From Clarkia xantiana subsp. parviflora (Eukaryota > Streptophyta > Magnoliopsida > Myrtales > Onagraceae): 64,000 nucleotides of DNA. The notes beneath the pieces are model-generated. The model had not been told where the DNA came from and did no database searches. It saw only the letters and a list, made by a program, of their open reading frames with translations. This document shows, piece by piece, positions 22,198 to 47,496 of the stretch; position 1 is the stretch's first letter, and every line of letters starts with the position of its first letter. The stretch covers positions 7,555,071-7,619,070 of the forward strand of contig JAPTYO010000011.1 in assembly GCA_036873135.1 (NCBI GenBank), given 5' to 3'. Both the position numbers and the translations under genes were made by a program.

Positions 22198-23357
22198 TGT
22201 TGGACAATGCTTTGATAAAAATGGGCTTAGCCCATTAAAGCATTGCATGGGTGAATGGCAGTGGGTGTGCCGTGAGTTGTAAACTCACTTGCTAGTCCCA
22301 CACCGGCCAGTTTGGCTGGTTTTTACATAGTTTATATTGTGGCAAACATCTTAAAGTGGTAACCAATTGCTAGATGGAAGACTCTCTCTACACGCGCGGG
22401 CGCAAGGGGGTGCAAATAATCGGATCCGAAGCACACCCCGGTAGGCTTGGCTTGTGTGCGTGCCCGCGACGTGCGTACACGATTGTCGGCCCGGAAAGCC
22501 TACCTCGCATGGGCCTGGTTTTGCTAAACCGAATTTTTTGTTTATTGCCAAAAATCGAATTTGGAAACATAATATTCTATCAATATAGCAAACCGAATTT
22601 ACCTACTTTAATGATGTCCAGATACATTGAATATTGCTAATTTAGCAACTGTACACCGAATATACGCGCGTATATTTTATATGGTCGGGATTTATGTGCA
22701 GTAAATATTCAGTGTATATTTTATTGAGCCGAAAATATATGCACAAAATATACTGTCCAAATTCGGTTTTGAGCAATCCTCACACTATAAATATGATGGT
22801 ATTCCTTCAGTTTTTGACACAACTCAAATATGAAAATACTCCCTAAAATTTTTGAAATTTTCCTCCAAAAAATTACTGTCCGTAGTTCTACTGTTGCTGC
22901 TTCCGAAAATCCTGACTGCTGTTTCTGATATTCTGGTCTTCGATTTACTACAGTCAACTGTTCTCAGGTTTTATTCTAGTTATGTGATTAATTTAAAATT
23001 ATTCTATTCAGATCTCACATTCTCTTTTGAGTTCAGGTATTGTTCGGTTCGGTTGGACGAACTGTATGCACGGTTCGTGTCAACGACACTGTTGTATCCT
23101 GGGAGGTGATCGCACCTGTAATAAACCTCGTTGCATAACCTGAGGGTGAGGTGGGGCGAAATTGCCTTAAGGAGACCGTGGTCAACACGTGCCTCAGTAA
23201 AAATCGTCTTTCCCATTCGATCTACGGATCACTAATTTCGGTTTTCATACACATACAGATTACTCGTTAATTATATGTTGAACACCGAATAAAAATTAAA
23301 CGGACGTTTGTCCTACATATTTCAGAATTACTGTTTTACCCCTGTTTTCGACTAACA
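22198..23357 (+). repeat. 5' LTR of element B
   Basis: This 1160-bp LTR has a TATA-type sequence ACTATAAATATGA near 22785 and a second AT-box TAATAAA at 23119-23125. It contains GAAATTGCCTTAA (23158-23170), the exact reverse complement of sequence just inside the LTR. Confidence 0.9.
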
Positions 23358-23373
23358 ATCTTAAGGCAATTTC
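23358..23373 (+). other. putative primer-binding site of element B, complementary to its own LTR
   Basis: The bases after the LTR end read ATCTTAAGGCAATTTC. No tRNA 3' end (TGG start) is matched. The 13 bases 23361-23373 are exactly complementary to 23158-23170 in the LTR, about 35 bases beyond a TAATAAA box. This could be a self-priming arrangement as in Tf1/sushi-type elements. This is inference. Confidence 0.35.
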
Positions 23374-23428
23374 TGTTCGATTACAGTAGGGTTTATTCTG
23401 AAATATTTGTGTGTTGTTCTCAGATATC

Positions 23429-24674
23429 ATGGAAAACAACAACAACAACAATGGTGCTGCTCCGACCACTGCTCCGACCACAGGTGGTGTCGCTCCAGTG
23501 ACGGGTGTGACAAATGTGGGGGGCTGGACAAGGAACATCAAATATGACTGTGCCTATTTCTGTACCTGCTACTGAAGCCGTTGTCGCCACGGCTGTGGCT
23601 GCGACTACTGGAGTCTCGTTTGTTCTAGGTGGAGGGTTTAACATTTCTGCAGGTACTGTTCCGAACTTGAGTTTTAGAAATTTTGCTGCTCTTATGACAT
23701 GTTTTGGAAACGTAACTGGAGGTCTGCACATTCCTCGACCTTTTGGAGCAATGCATCTGGAAAAGCCCAAGAAGTTTGATGGGACCAACTTCAGGAGGTG
23801 GCAGGAGATGACGAAATACTACCTGGCCGCAGTGGGACTAGACAGGTTCCTAACCGATTCTCCGCCCGAGATCATTGTCAACGATGCACAATCTTTCATG
23901 ACTTCGGAGATATGGAAGCAGTCATAATACATTTTCAGGAACGCTGTTCTAATCACTATGACTGATCCACTGTATGATATTTACAGCAAAATAACAACTG
24001 CAAAGGAACTCTGGGCAACCTTGAATCAGAAGTTTGAAGCTGAGGACGCCGAAAGGAAGAAATTTCTTGTCGACCAGTTGTTTAATTTTAAGATGGTTGA
24101 TAACAAATCTTGTGTTGCTCAGGTGAATGCGCTAATTGCGCTGATGCAATCTATTCATGAAGCTGACATGGCCTTTACTGAGTCTTTTAAGGTAGCCACC
24201 ATCATTGAGAAGCTACCTCCGAGCTGGGACACCTTCAAAGGCTACCTGAAACACAAGAGGAAGGAGGTAAGCATGTCAGAGGTGGTGCAGAGGATAACCA
24301 CTCAAGAGAATCTCCTGAAGAATTCTAATGGAAATCCTATCGGACCAATGAGCATGATGAATTCCGTGAATGCTAATGTTGTTGAGCATGGACAAGGCTC
24401 TGGCAGGTATGCCTCAAAGGGGAAGCAGAAAAGGCCCAACAATGGTGGTGCCAATTTTGGACCAAAGGGCGGCATCTCCAAGAAGTCCAAAAACCAGGCA
24501 TCTAAAACCGACCAGTCGTCAAAAGGCGGGCAAGGATCTCAAGGCTTCCAAGGGAACTGCCACAACCGTGGTAAGAAAGGGCACAAATATTATGATTGCA
24601 GGCTCTCGAAGAGGATGGAGGCTAATCTGGCAGAGGTAACAGAAGACCTTGAGGATCTGGAACTGGTAGCCTAG
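23429..24674 (+). pseudogene. gag of element B, one frameshift and one in-frame stop
   Basis: The start MENNNNNNGAAPTT is followed near 23515 by a G-run frameshift. The main frame then has GAMHLEKPKKFDGTNFRRWQ, a copia-type gag start. A TAA at 23925-23927 interrupts it after SEIWKQ; the same frame resumes with MTDPLYDIYSKITTAKELWA, KKFLVDQLFNFKMVD and FKVATIIEKLPPSWDTFKGY, and ends with a basic tail and a CCHC knuckle. The knuckle reads CHNRGKKGHKYYDC, so its second Cys is replaced by Arg. A stop follows with no pol downstream. With the break and the lost Cys, this copy is unlikely to make working gag. Confidence 0.88.
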
Positions 24675-26654
24675 TCTCTGGGGCCCCATCTGATAAGCAT
24701 GGCTTTCAAATTTTTTATTCTAGTTAATTTTGTTTTGTCCTATTGAGAATAATGTCTTTGTAAGGAAATGCAAGAAAGTAGGGATATGTAATGACCTAAG
24801 CGCCTCAAATAAAATTATGAATAAAATTGATTTTTTGCTTTTATGCCGAAATCTCCTAATTATGGCATGATAAATTAGGATGTGTTAATTATGAATCTTT
24901 GCGAAGATTAATTAGCATGAATCATTTCTCTATATTCGGAATTAACAAACACATAAGTGTATGATATGTGCGGAAGCAAAGCCTAAAAACATAGCGATGA
25001 TTGTGACTCAAAAGGATGGAAATTTCTTGCAATCACTTAAATGTGGGGGTGATATTGGTCATAAAATTATTAATTGAAATGTCTTCAGATGTTTACAAAA
25101 CAGTAATGGTTATCGGTATGTTATGCATGATTCAATTTTTGGATATACATAAACTACGATAAATCGTTAAAAATATATTTTACTACAGGTCTATAGGAAA
25201 ACAAAGTTCTTAATGACAAGTCTGTAAGACTATTTGCAGAAAATTATAAAAATCAAGAACATGGTGAAGTTCTTCTTGTAAGGACTGGTCTGTAACCAAA
25301 TTACAGATCACTGGGAAGATATCGTCAGGTTACTTAGGTACCTAAGATATACTCGGACTACACTATACCAGACATCCAAACAAGGTTTGAAGACTGTAGC
25401 GATGCAAACTGAGTATTTTCTAAAGTGTCGTCGTAAAATAAAAACCTCTAAACGAAATCTAAAAGATCAGATATTTTGATTCAAGGTCTATGAGCACTGA
25501 AAGTGCTTCGTACAGTTGAAACGACTATGCCGTTTATTAGAGGATTTTACAAGTTGGCCAAAAATCGGTATGAATACCAATGTTGCGATTGATGAGATTA
25601 TTTTGGGTTAAGCCAAATACATATATAATCTAACATATTATAAGAGCTTGATGGTTCTATCTAGAGGACAATGTTTGAAGCAAATAAGTGGTGCACCCCC
25701 TATTTGGCTTGATAACCTTTGTTAAAGGTTGGTTAATGAGACACTTGACAAACTTGTTGCATGCTAGAAGAATCAACTTGAATATAAATGTTGGATTAAC
25801 AAAATATTCCTGCAGGATATGATAGCGGTCCGAAGACCTTGAAGCAACGTTGTGATAATCAATCGGCATTTGGTATGATACATGTAACATGTATAATGAA
25901 AAGTCTAGACTCATGTTGCACAATTGCTCTCAACTGGAATTTTTACGCTCAATTATGTTAGATCGGTTGATAAATAATGCGGATTCGCTACCCGTAGGGT
26001 TAAACAGAGAGCTATTTGGCCAATTATCTAAGGGAATGGGTTTAAAGCCCTAGAGAACATTCCTGAGAAGGAAAACCCAACCTAGTTGACTGGAGATCCC
26101 AAGATCTAGGTTCAATGGGACAACCTAATCACAGGAGTGAGTGAGATCACTGTGGGGGTCAAACTCCCAAACCCATTCCTAAGATGTAAACAGTGATAAA
26201 GTGGAAAAGGTTAAATGAAAACTTTTAATGATTTAAGAAAAATCTCAAAGACACGGTGAAACTCTTGACTTAGATCAGAATCGTGATGAATCTGTTGAGA
26301 TAAAGAATCACCTATGTGAGTGAGAAGATGGTCCGCTTCGAAAGGAATTGTTGAGGGCGCAGTTCTTAGAAACTCTCTCAGAACCAGGCTAGATGTCCAG
26401 GGCCATAACGGACATCGAGGCGTGAACCGAACAATACTAGGGAGATATCTGTGTGACTTGTATCATCATTTACACCAATGACAGTTAGTTCAAGGACATC
26501 GCGTCTACTAACCAGTCAGTAAAGTCGGTATAAGTTCCCAATGGAAGGTTCAAAGGGCAGACCCCATACCTATCCTATGCAGGTATTAACCGTTGAACTC
26601 AAACTATCGAGTCTAGAGCTTACTTAGGTTTCCAATACCATTCATGTGGCAGAT
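24675..26654 (+). other. non-coding interior of element B
   Basis: Between the gag stop and the 3' LTR I find no protein domain on either strand. The stretch is mildly structured text without repeats. It likely replaces the deleted pol gene and may hold packaging or 3'-end signals. Confidence 0.55.
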
Positions 26655-27813
26655 TGTTGGACAATGATTTGATAAAAATGGGCTTGACCCATTAAAGCAT
26701 TGCATGGGCGAATGGCAGTGGGTGTGCCGTGAGTTGTAAACTCACTTGCTAGTCCCACACCGGCCAGTTTGGCTGGTTTTTACATAGTTTATATTGTGGC
26801 AAACATCTTAAAGTGGTAACCAATTACTAGATGGAAGGCTCTTTCTACACGCGCGGGCGCATGAGGGGTGCAAATCATCGGATCCGAAGCACACTCTGGC
26901 AGGCTTGGCTTGTGTGCGTGCCCGCGACGTGCGTACACGATTCTCGGCCCGGAAAGCCTACATCGTGCGAGCCCGGTTTGCTAAACCGGATTTTTTGTTT
27001 ATTGCCAAAAATCGAATTTGGAAACATAATATTCTATCAATATAGCAAACATAATTTACCTACTTTAATGATGTCCATATACATTGAATATTGCTAATTT
27101 AGCAACTGTACACCGAATATACGCGTGTATATTTTATATGGTCGGGATTTATGTGCAGTAAATATTCAGTGTATATTTTATTGAGCCGAAAATATATGCA
27201 CAAAATATACTGTCCAAATTCGGTTTTGAACAATCCTCACACTATAATATGATGGTATTCCTTCAGTTTTTGACACAACTCAAATCCGAAAATACTCCCT
27301 AAAAATTTCGAAATTTTCCTCCAAAAAATTACTGTCCGTAGTTCTACTGTTGCTGCTTCCGAAAATCCTGACTGCTGTTTCTGATATTCTGGTCTTCGAT
27401 TTACTACAGTCAACTGTTCTCAGGTTTTATTCTAGTTCTGTGATTAATTTAAAATTATTCTATTCAGATCTCACATTCTCTTTTGAGTTCAGGTATTGTT
27501 CGGTTCGGTTGGACAAACTGTATGCACGGTTCGTGTCAACGACACTGTTGTATCCTGGGAGGTGATCGCCCCTGTAATAAACCTCGTTGCATAACCTGAG
27601 GGTGATGTGGGGTGAAATTGCCTTAAGTAGAGCATGGTCAGCACGTGCCTCAGTAAAAATCGTCTCTCCCATTCGATCTACGGATCGCTAATTTTGGTTT
27701 TCATACACATACAGATTACTCGTTAATTATATGTTGAACACCGAATAAAAATTAAACGGACGTTTGTCCTACATATTTCAGAATTACTGTTTTACCCCTG
27801 TTTTCGACTAACA
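26655..27813 (+). repeat. 3' LTR of element B
   Basis: It is homologous to 22198-23357 throughout. It has lost one A in the first TATA-like sequence (ACTATAATATGA) but keeps GAAATTGCCTTAA near 27620. Confidence 0.9.
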
Positions 27814-27974
27814 TTTTTAGTTTCAATTTTCGGTTTTATAATTTATTAATAGACTATATGTATTAAACATAAATATATAAAATTGGTAAAATGCACAAAA
27901 TATAAAGTTTAAGAAGTTAGATAGTTGTTTTCAAAATAATCGTTTAAATCTTATCAGTGTTAAATAAGTTTTGG

Positions 27975-29560
27975 AACATGGCGGACAATGATGTTATCCA
28001 TGAGGTCGCACCATTCTTCGAATTAGGAGAAATCAACCCCTTTCTTTGCTTTACTGATATAGTTCTGATTCAGAAAGTGCCATCTCGTTAAAACCACTTA
28101 ATTTAGGTCAATTAGTCTATGTAATTTCACTATAAAATCATATACAATGTTATTTCTAACCAACTTAAATTATCTTGCATAACCTTATTTCACTTTTTCA
28201 AAGCGTTTTCTTATATGGCTGACTCATACATGACAATATCCTTGTTTCATATGAATTGTTCCACCACTTACGAAAGAAGGATATGAGAGTTCAGGAGGGT
28301 GTTGTCAAGATACACATGATGAACAAAGCCTACGATATAATGGAGTATGATTTTCTCTTCGAGGTATGTGAACCATGGGCTTTAATGAGGGGTGGATCGA
28401 CTGGGTAGCACAATGTATTATACAAGTCCAGTATAGTGTGGTGGTGAACGGTAAGAAGACCAACTGATTTAGCCCGACACGAGGTATACGTTAGGGAGAT
28501 CCACTATCATGGCGGTTGATGATTAATACATATCACACATGCGGGTGCTAGACGTGCTTTGACGGGGATTAACATTATGGGTACGTGTGCGTAGAATCAT
28601 CACTTATTCTTTGCATATGATTCCCTTTTCTTTATTAAGACCGATGAGTGTAATGATATATCTTCAAAGGAAATATTGAAAGCATACATCAACTCTTCCA
28701 CGAAAACCATCAATCTGGACAAGTCTATAATCTATCTTGGCTCTAGTGTGAATACGTTAACAACAATCATCGTGGAAAGCATCTTAAGGTTAAAGCATTT
28801 GAAGATATATATAAATATCTAAGCTTTTCAACGGTCTGGTTGGTCCAAGGGTGAAGCTTTGGGCTTCCTTAGACATGATACATGGATGGAAAAATCCAAT
28901 TCTTAATAATGTAGGCAAATATGTGTCATTAATGCGGAAATCACGATGATTCCACCTATTTTATGTTCTTTTTAAAGCTTCAAAAAAAATTACTATGATG
29001 TAGTCACTCATATGGTAGCCTGCTTTTGGTGGGGGCAAAAAAATGTGACAAAAGGAAGTTATATTGAAAGTGATGGGATCACATGACCATGATAAATGAA
29101 GAATGAGAAATGAGTTTTCGTGATTTGCAAACCTTTAACATTGCCATGTTAATAAAGATGACATGGATATTTATAGTAGCCCGAACTCGTTTTGGGCAAA
29201 GGTTTTAAAAGGGCATATCTTTCCAACCACGAACCTCATGGCGGCTACAAAGAGGGTCGAGCCTCTTGGTAGTCTAGTATTTTAGAAGGTTGCAATGTCC
29301 TAGCAGAGAACGACATATGGAGAATCGGGAACGTGGAGAATGCACAAGTATTTCATTATGCATGGTTACCAAATACCCATGACCTTTTTAGAAGCTACAC
29401 GAACGACCAGAGAGACCCAAAGCTTGAGAGTTTTTGATCTTTTTAGACCGCTAGGTGGGGGTTAGAACCTTACTATTCTTGAACTGGTCCTGACCCAAAC
29501 TGCACTAAAGGTAAATGCTCTCCCAAAACTGAAGCATTTTTTTTTTGTTGGAAGAGTTGT
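27975..29560 (+). pseudogene. LINE (non-LTR) reverse transcriptase relic
   Basis: Read across shifting frames, the plant L1-type RT can be followed in order: FLCFTDIVLIQKVPSR, then MNKAYDIMEYDFLFEV (usual DMSKAYDRVEWDFL), HHLFFAYDSLFF (usual HLLFADDSLLF, with the first catalytic Asp changed to Tyr), NLDKSIIYLGS, SFRDLQTFNIAMLIKM (usual GFRDL..FN.AMLAKQ), VLKGHIFPTTNLMAAT and AENDIWRIGN. Stops and frameshifts are frequent. The 5' part (endonuclease, ORF1) and a poly-A tail are not seen. It is an old fragment. Confidence 0.8.
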
Positions 29561-30188
29561 ACCCGAGTTTTATCTCTTTGGATGAGTTAAATAGACGTGG
29601 TGTAGTCATTTTCTATATGCGCCCTTTTTGTTGCTGTATTGAAACTATTGATTTGATTGTGTCCTCTTGAGTTGTGAATTGACCAAACCAATTTGGTTCG
29701 GCTGTGTAGGGGTTTGATGGCAGCACGGTGATGAGCCCAAAATGAGCGGATTGGCTCAAAAACACTTTTGAAAGGGCTGTCAATATGGTCAAACTGTAAG
29801 ATTACTGTAGATGCAATTGGGTGAGAGATGCTGGGCTGTCTATGCCAAAGATAGACCGAATCCAATGACCGTGATGCGGGACCGGTGAACCCGCCCAGTC
29901 CATTATATATATATTATGTATATTTTAAAAAATAATAGGACTAGTATAACATCTACTCAAAACACTAATGACTAAAATATAAATGAAATTTACTAAATAC
30001 TAGGGTTATGTCATTTGGACGCGATGTTTCAATGGTGAACAAATATTTGTTTTTACTTGTTTTTATTGCAAAGAATTTAATGTGTTTGGTAATTTGAATT
30101 TTGAGTTGAATTTGTAATTTGTGATGAGTTTGTATTTGGATTTGGAGTTGGAGTTGGATTTGTGATTTATTTGGATATATGCTTTGAG
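29561..30188. other. intergenic DNA
   Basis: There is no gene I can support. A 92-codon minus frame at 29587-29865 shows no recognisable motif. T-rich repetitive text (GGATTTGGAGTTGGAGTTGG) lies near 30130-30180, just before a hAT MITE. Confidence 0.5.
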
Positions 30189-30516
30189 TAGGGGTGAGCT
30201 CGGGCCGGGACGGGCGGGCTTTTACCTGAGCCCGAGCCCGAAATTTTCAGGACACTAATTTTTAGCCCGAGCCCGAGCCCGAAAATAAGATGGCCCGCCC
30301 GAGCCGGGACTTCGGGACTCGGGCTCGGGCTAGCCCGAATTTTAACAAAAAATCTGAAAAAAAAAAAAATTTAAAAAAATTTAAAAAAATTCAAACATGG
30401 AGGAAGATGGTTAGATACTAACTATAGTTAGTGGGGAATATATATAATTATATATATTTATATAGTATTTAAAAAAATTCAGGACGGGCTCGGGCTTTTC
30501 GGGATTTTGGCACAAA

Positions 30517-30547
<31 letters not shown>

Positions 30548-30658
30548 ATTGAAAATAAAAGTCCCGCCCGCTCGGGCTCGGGTCTATTCGGGACCGGGTT
30601 TTTCGGGACGGGCTCGGGACGGGTTTTCCGGGCTTTCGGGTTTTCCTGCTCAGCCCTA
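30189..30658. mobile_element. hAT-type MITE filled with GAGCCC/GGGCTC motifs, exact 8-bp duplication
   Basis: The ends TAGGGGTGAGC and GCTCAGCCCTA mirror each other, and the exact 8-bp repeat GCTTTGAG flanks the unit (30181-30188, 30659-30666). The arms are arrays of GAGCCCGAGCCCG-type words pointing inward around an AT-rich core. It encodes nothing credible; the open frames crossing it are by-products of the array. Confidence 0.9.
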
Positions 30659-30751
30659 GCTTTGAGAAGTGATGAACATGATGATATGTTTGGGATTCGC
30701 GGGGCGGGCCCCACAGGTCACAATGCATGTTTTTTTTCTACACATCATACC

Positions 30752-31312
30752 CAAATTATTACATGGACCCAATTCGCCACCTCAGCGTATGGACCAAACA
30801 ATAAGAAAGAGACACATCATAATGCATTATAAATGAATATATTTGGTTAACACATGATTACAACTCAATATTTCTCATAATTAATCTCTACTTTTTTAAT
30901 TTAATAAAACTAATTTATCCTACAAAATAAAATATTTTCTTATATATATAATTATAATATGAATTTTATTTTTTCTAAAAACCTATTAGACATGGTGAAC
31001 CCTAGAAAGCAAGTGGTCATTTTTTCTAGGGTTCACATTGCCCTCTAGGGTTCACCATGTCTAATAGGTTTTTAAAAAATATAAAAAAACTAATGACACT
31101 CATATTATATTTATATATGAAAAAAATTAATTTATAAAAAAAATAATATTTTTATTAGGCCAAAAAAGAGATAGACGTTAATTAAAAGAAATTATTGGGT
31201 TGTAATCCAATGTTAACCAAAGCTATTCATTTGTAATGCATTTATGATGTGTTTGTTTCTTATTCGATAATCCATACGCTGAGGTGGCAGACTGAGTCCA
31301 TATAATAATTTG
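30752..31312. mobile_element. long-inverted-repeat element
   Basis: The left arm CAAATTATTACATGGAC, then GCCACCTCAGCGTATGG, is mirrored on the right (CCATACGCTGAGGTGGC, then GTCCATATAATAATTTG). The match extends about 100 bases inward with differences (ACACATCATAA, GCATTA, TTGGTTAACA). No flanking duplication is evident. Inside sits a second, smaller inverted repeat (30974-31075). Confidence 0.7.
30974..31075. repeat. perfect-looking inner inverted repeat
   Basis: AAAACCTATTAGACATGGTG, continuing AACCCTAGA, is mirrored at the right by its complement with only a short spacer. About 40 bases pair on each side. It would form a strong hairpin. Confidence 0.75.
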
Positions 31313-31715
31313 TCCGCCCTATGAGATGTATGAGACAAATATGCGTCTAACATGTCGACTGTGTGATGGGTTCGGGGCTTGCGAAACCCACCTCATTGAC
31401 AGAGCTATTGTTAGGTCTGATGTGGCATATGTGATTAAGCAAGTATAAGGTACTAATCCTATTGATTTAATAGTAAGCTCAATCCGACAAGCTGCTAGTA
31501 TTATATCGAACATTACATGGAGATTCGTCTACTAACACACTAATTGTTACACCGATTATATTATCAATCAATTAAAAAAAGATATTTAGCCTAATTGGGT
31601 TTTATTGCCATATTCTTTTTGTTTCGCTTTTGCTTTTGGATTGTAATTTAGATAGTACTTTGATTATTTGAATAAATTGGAAGTAATTTATATAGAAAAA
31701 AAATTCAATTCCGTT

Positions 31716-32118
31716 TAGGGGTGTCAACGGGTCATAGATACCCGTTGACCCGTAGTACCCGCCCCGCCGACTTGGGACCCGCGGGACGGGGTCCATGTTT
31801 AGGGTCGCTAGCCCGCCGACCCGCACATGTATTATATATAAAACATGTATATATTATATAAAATATTGGTAATATAACACACAATTAAAATAACATTGGT
31901 TTTAATAATTTTAGTGATTTGTATTTTGAAAAATTTGTAATTTGAACTTGGATACAATAAACAGTTTAAGGCTTAAAGTTTGTAAAAATAAATTATTTTT
32001 CGCATGGAGCGACCCGCGGGTCGACCTACACCGGCACACGAGTCATACGGATCGGGTACGGGTCGAATCACGGGGCGGGTCCGGGAATGACGATACCCGC
32101 CCCGCCCCGTGGACAGCC
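31716..32118. mobile_element. hAT-type MITE filled with GACCCG/CGGGTC motifs, exact 8-bp duplication
   Basis: The left end is TAGGGGTGTCAACGG and the right end GGACAGCCTA (one base short of the mirror). The exact 8-bp repeat ATTCCGTT flanks it (31708-31715 and 32119-32126). The arms contain ACCCGTTGACCCG and CGACCCGCGGGTCG-like words. It ends about 220 bp before the polymerase theta start codon. Confidence 0.88.
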
Positions 32119-32126
32119 TAATTCCG

Positions 32127-32341
32127 TTACAAACTTTATAATAATGTAATAAATATATCGTAGTCGGGTACCGAAGCAACAAAAGTTGTCTTTAGCTTGT
32201 TTTGATTTTGAATCTCCCGTCCAAGCGAAAGCAGCATTCGCGCTCGCTGGGAATCGCTTTCAAACGCCTCGGTGCGTTCCAATTTCTTGTTCCGGCTACC
32301 GGAAAATTAGGGTTTCGGAGGTCAATTTAGTTGTTTCGTCC
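32127..32341 (+). promoter_or_regulatory. 5' leader and promoter remnant of the polymerase theta gene
   Basis: Only about 215 bp separate the start codon from the hAT MITE. The sequence is GC-richer than its surroundings and contains in-frame-free leader text (TTAGGGTTTCGGAGG near 32308), typical of a plant 5' UTR. No TATA box is clear. Confidence 0.45.

Positions 32342-47496
<15,155 letters not shown>

Larger units (their letters stand above)
22198..27813 (+). mobile_element. gag-only copia-type LTR element B (5.6 kb)
   Basis: Two LTRs of about 1160 bp (22198-23357 and 26655-27813) begin TGTTGGACAATG and end CGACTAACA, differing by scattered substitutions and small indels. The interior encodes only a gag (23429-24674, broken); the remaining 2 kb to the 3' LTR has no recognisable protease, integrase or RT. 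Flanking sequences ATTTT (22193-22197) and TTTTT (27814-27818) could be an eroded 5-bp duplication. The ATGTGGCAGAT before the 3' LTR is a weakened copia polypurine tract. It is a non-autonomous element that keeps gag and would borrow pol functions. Confidence 0.88.

Noticed and set aside
24302..24490. Minus-strand frame opposite element B gag
   Set aside because: Antisense shadow of the gag frame.
22193..27818. Exact 5-bp duplication for element B
   Set aside because: ATTTT against TTTTT agrees only at 4 of 5 in an AT-rich context, so it is not used as proof.
30411..30728. Minus frames with GLGLGLG/ARARARA runs
   Set aside because: They are translations of the GAGCCCG array of a hAT MITE and are not proteins.
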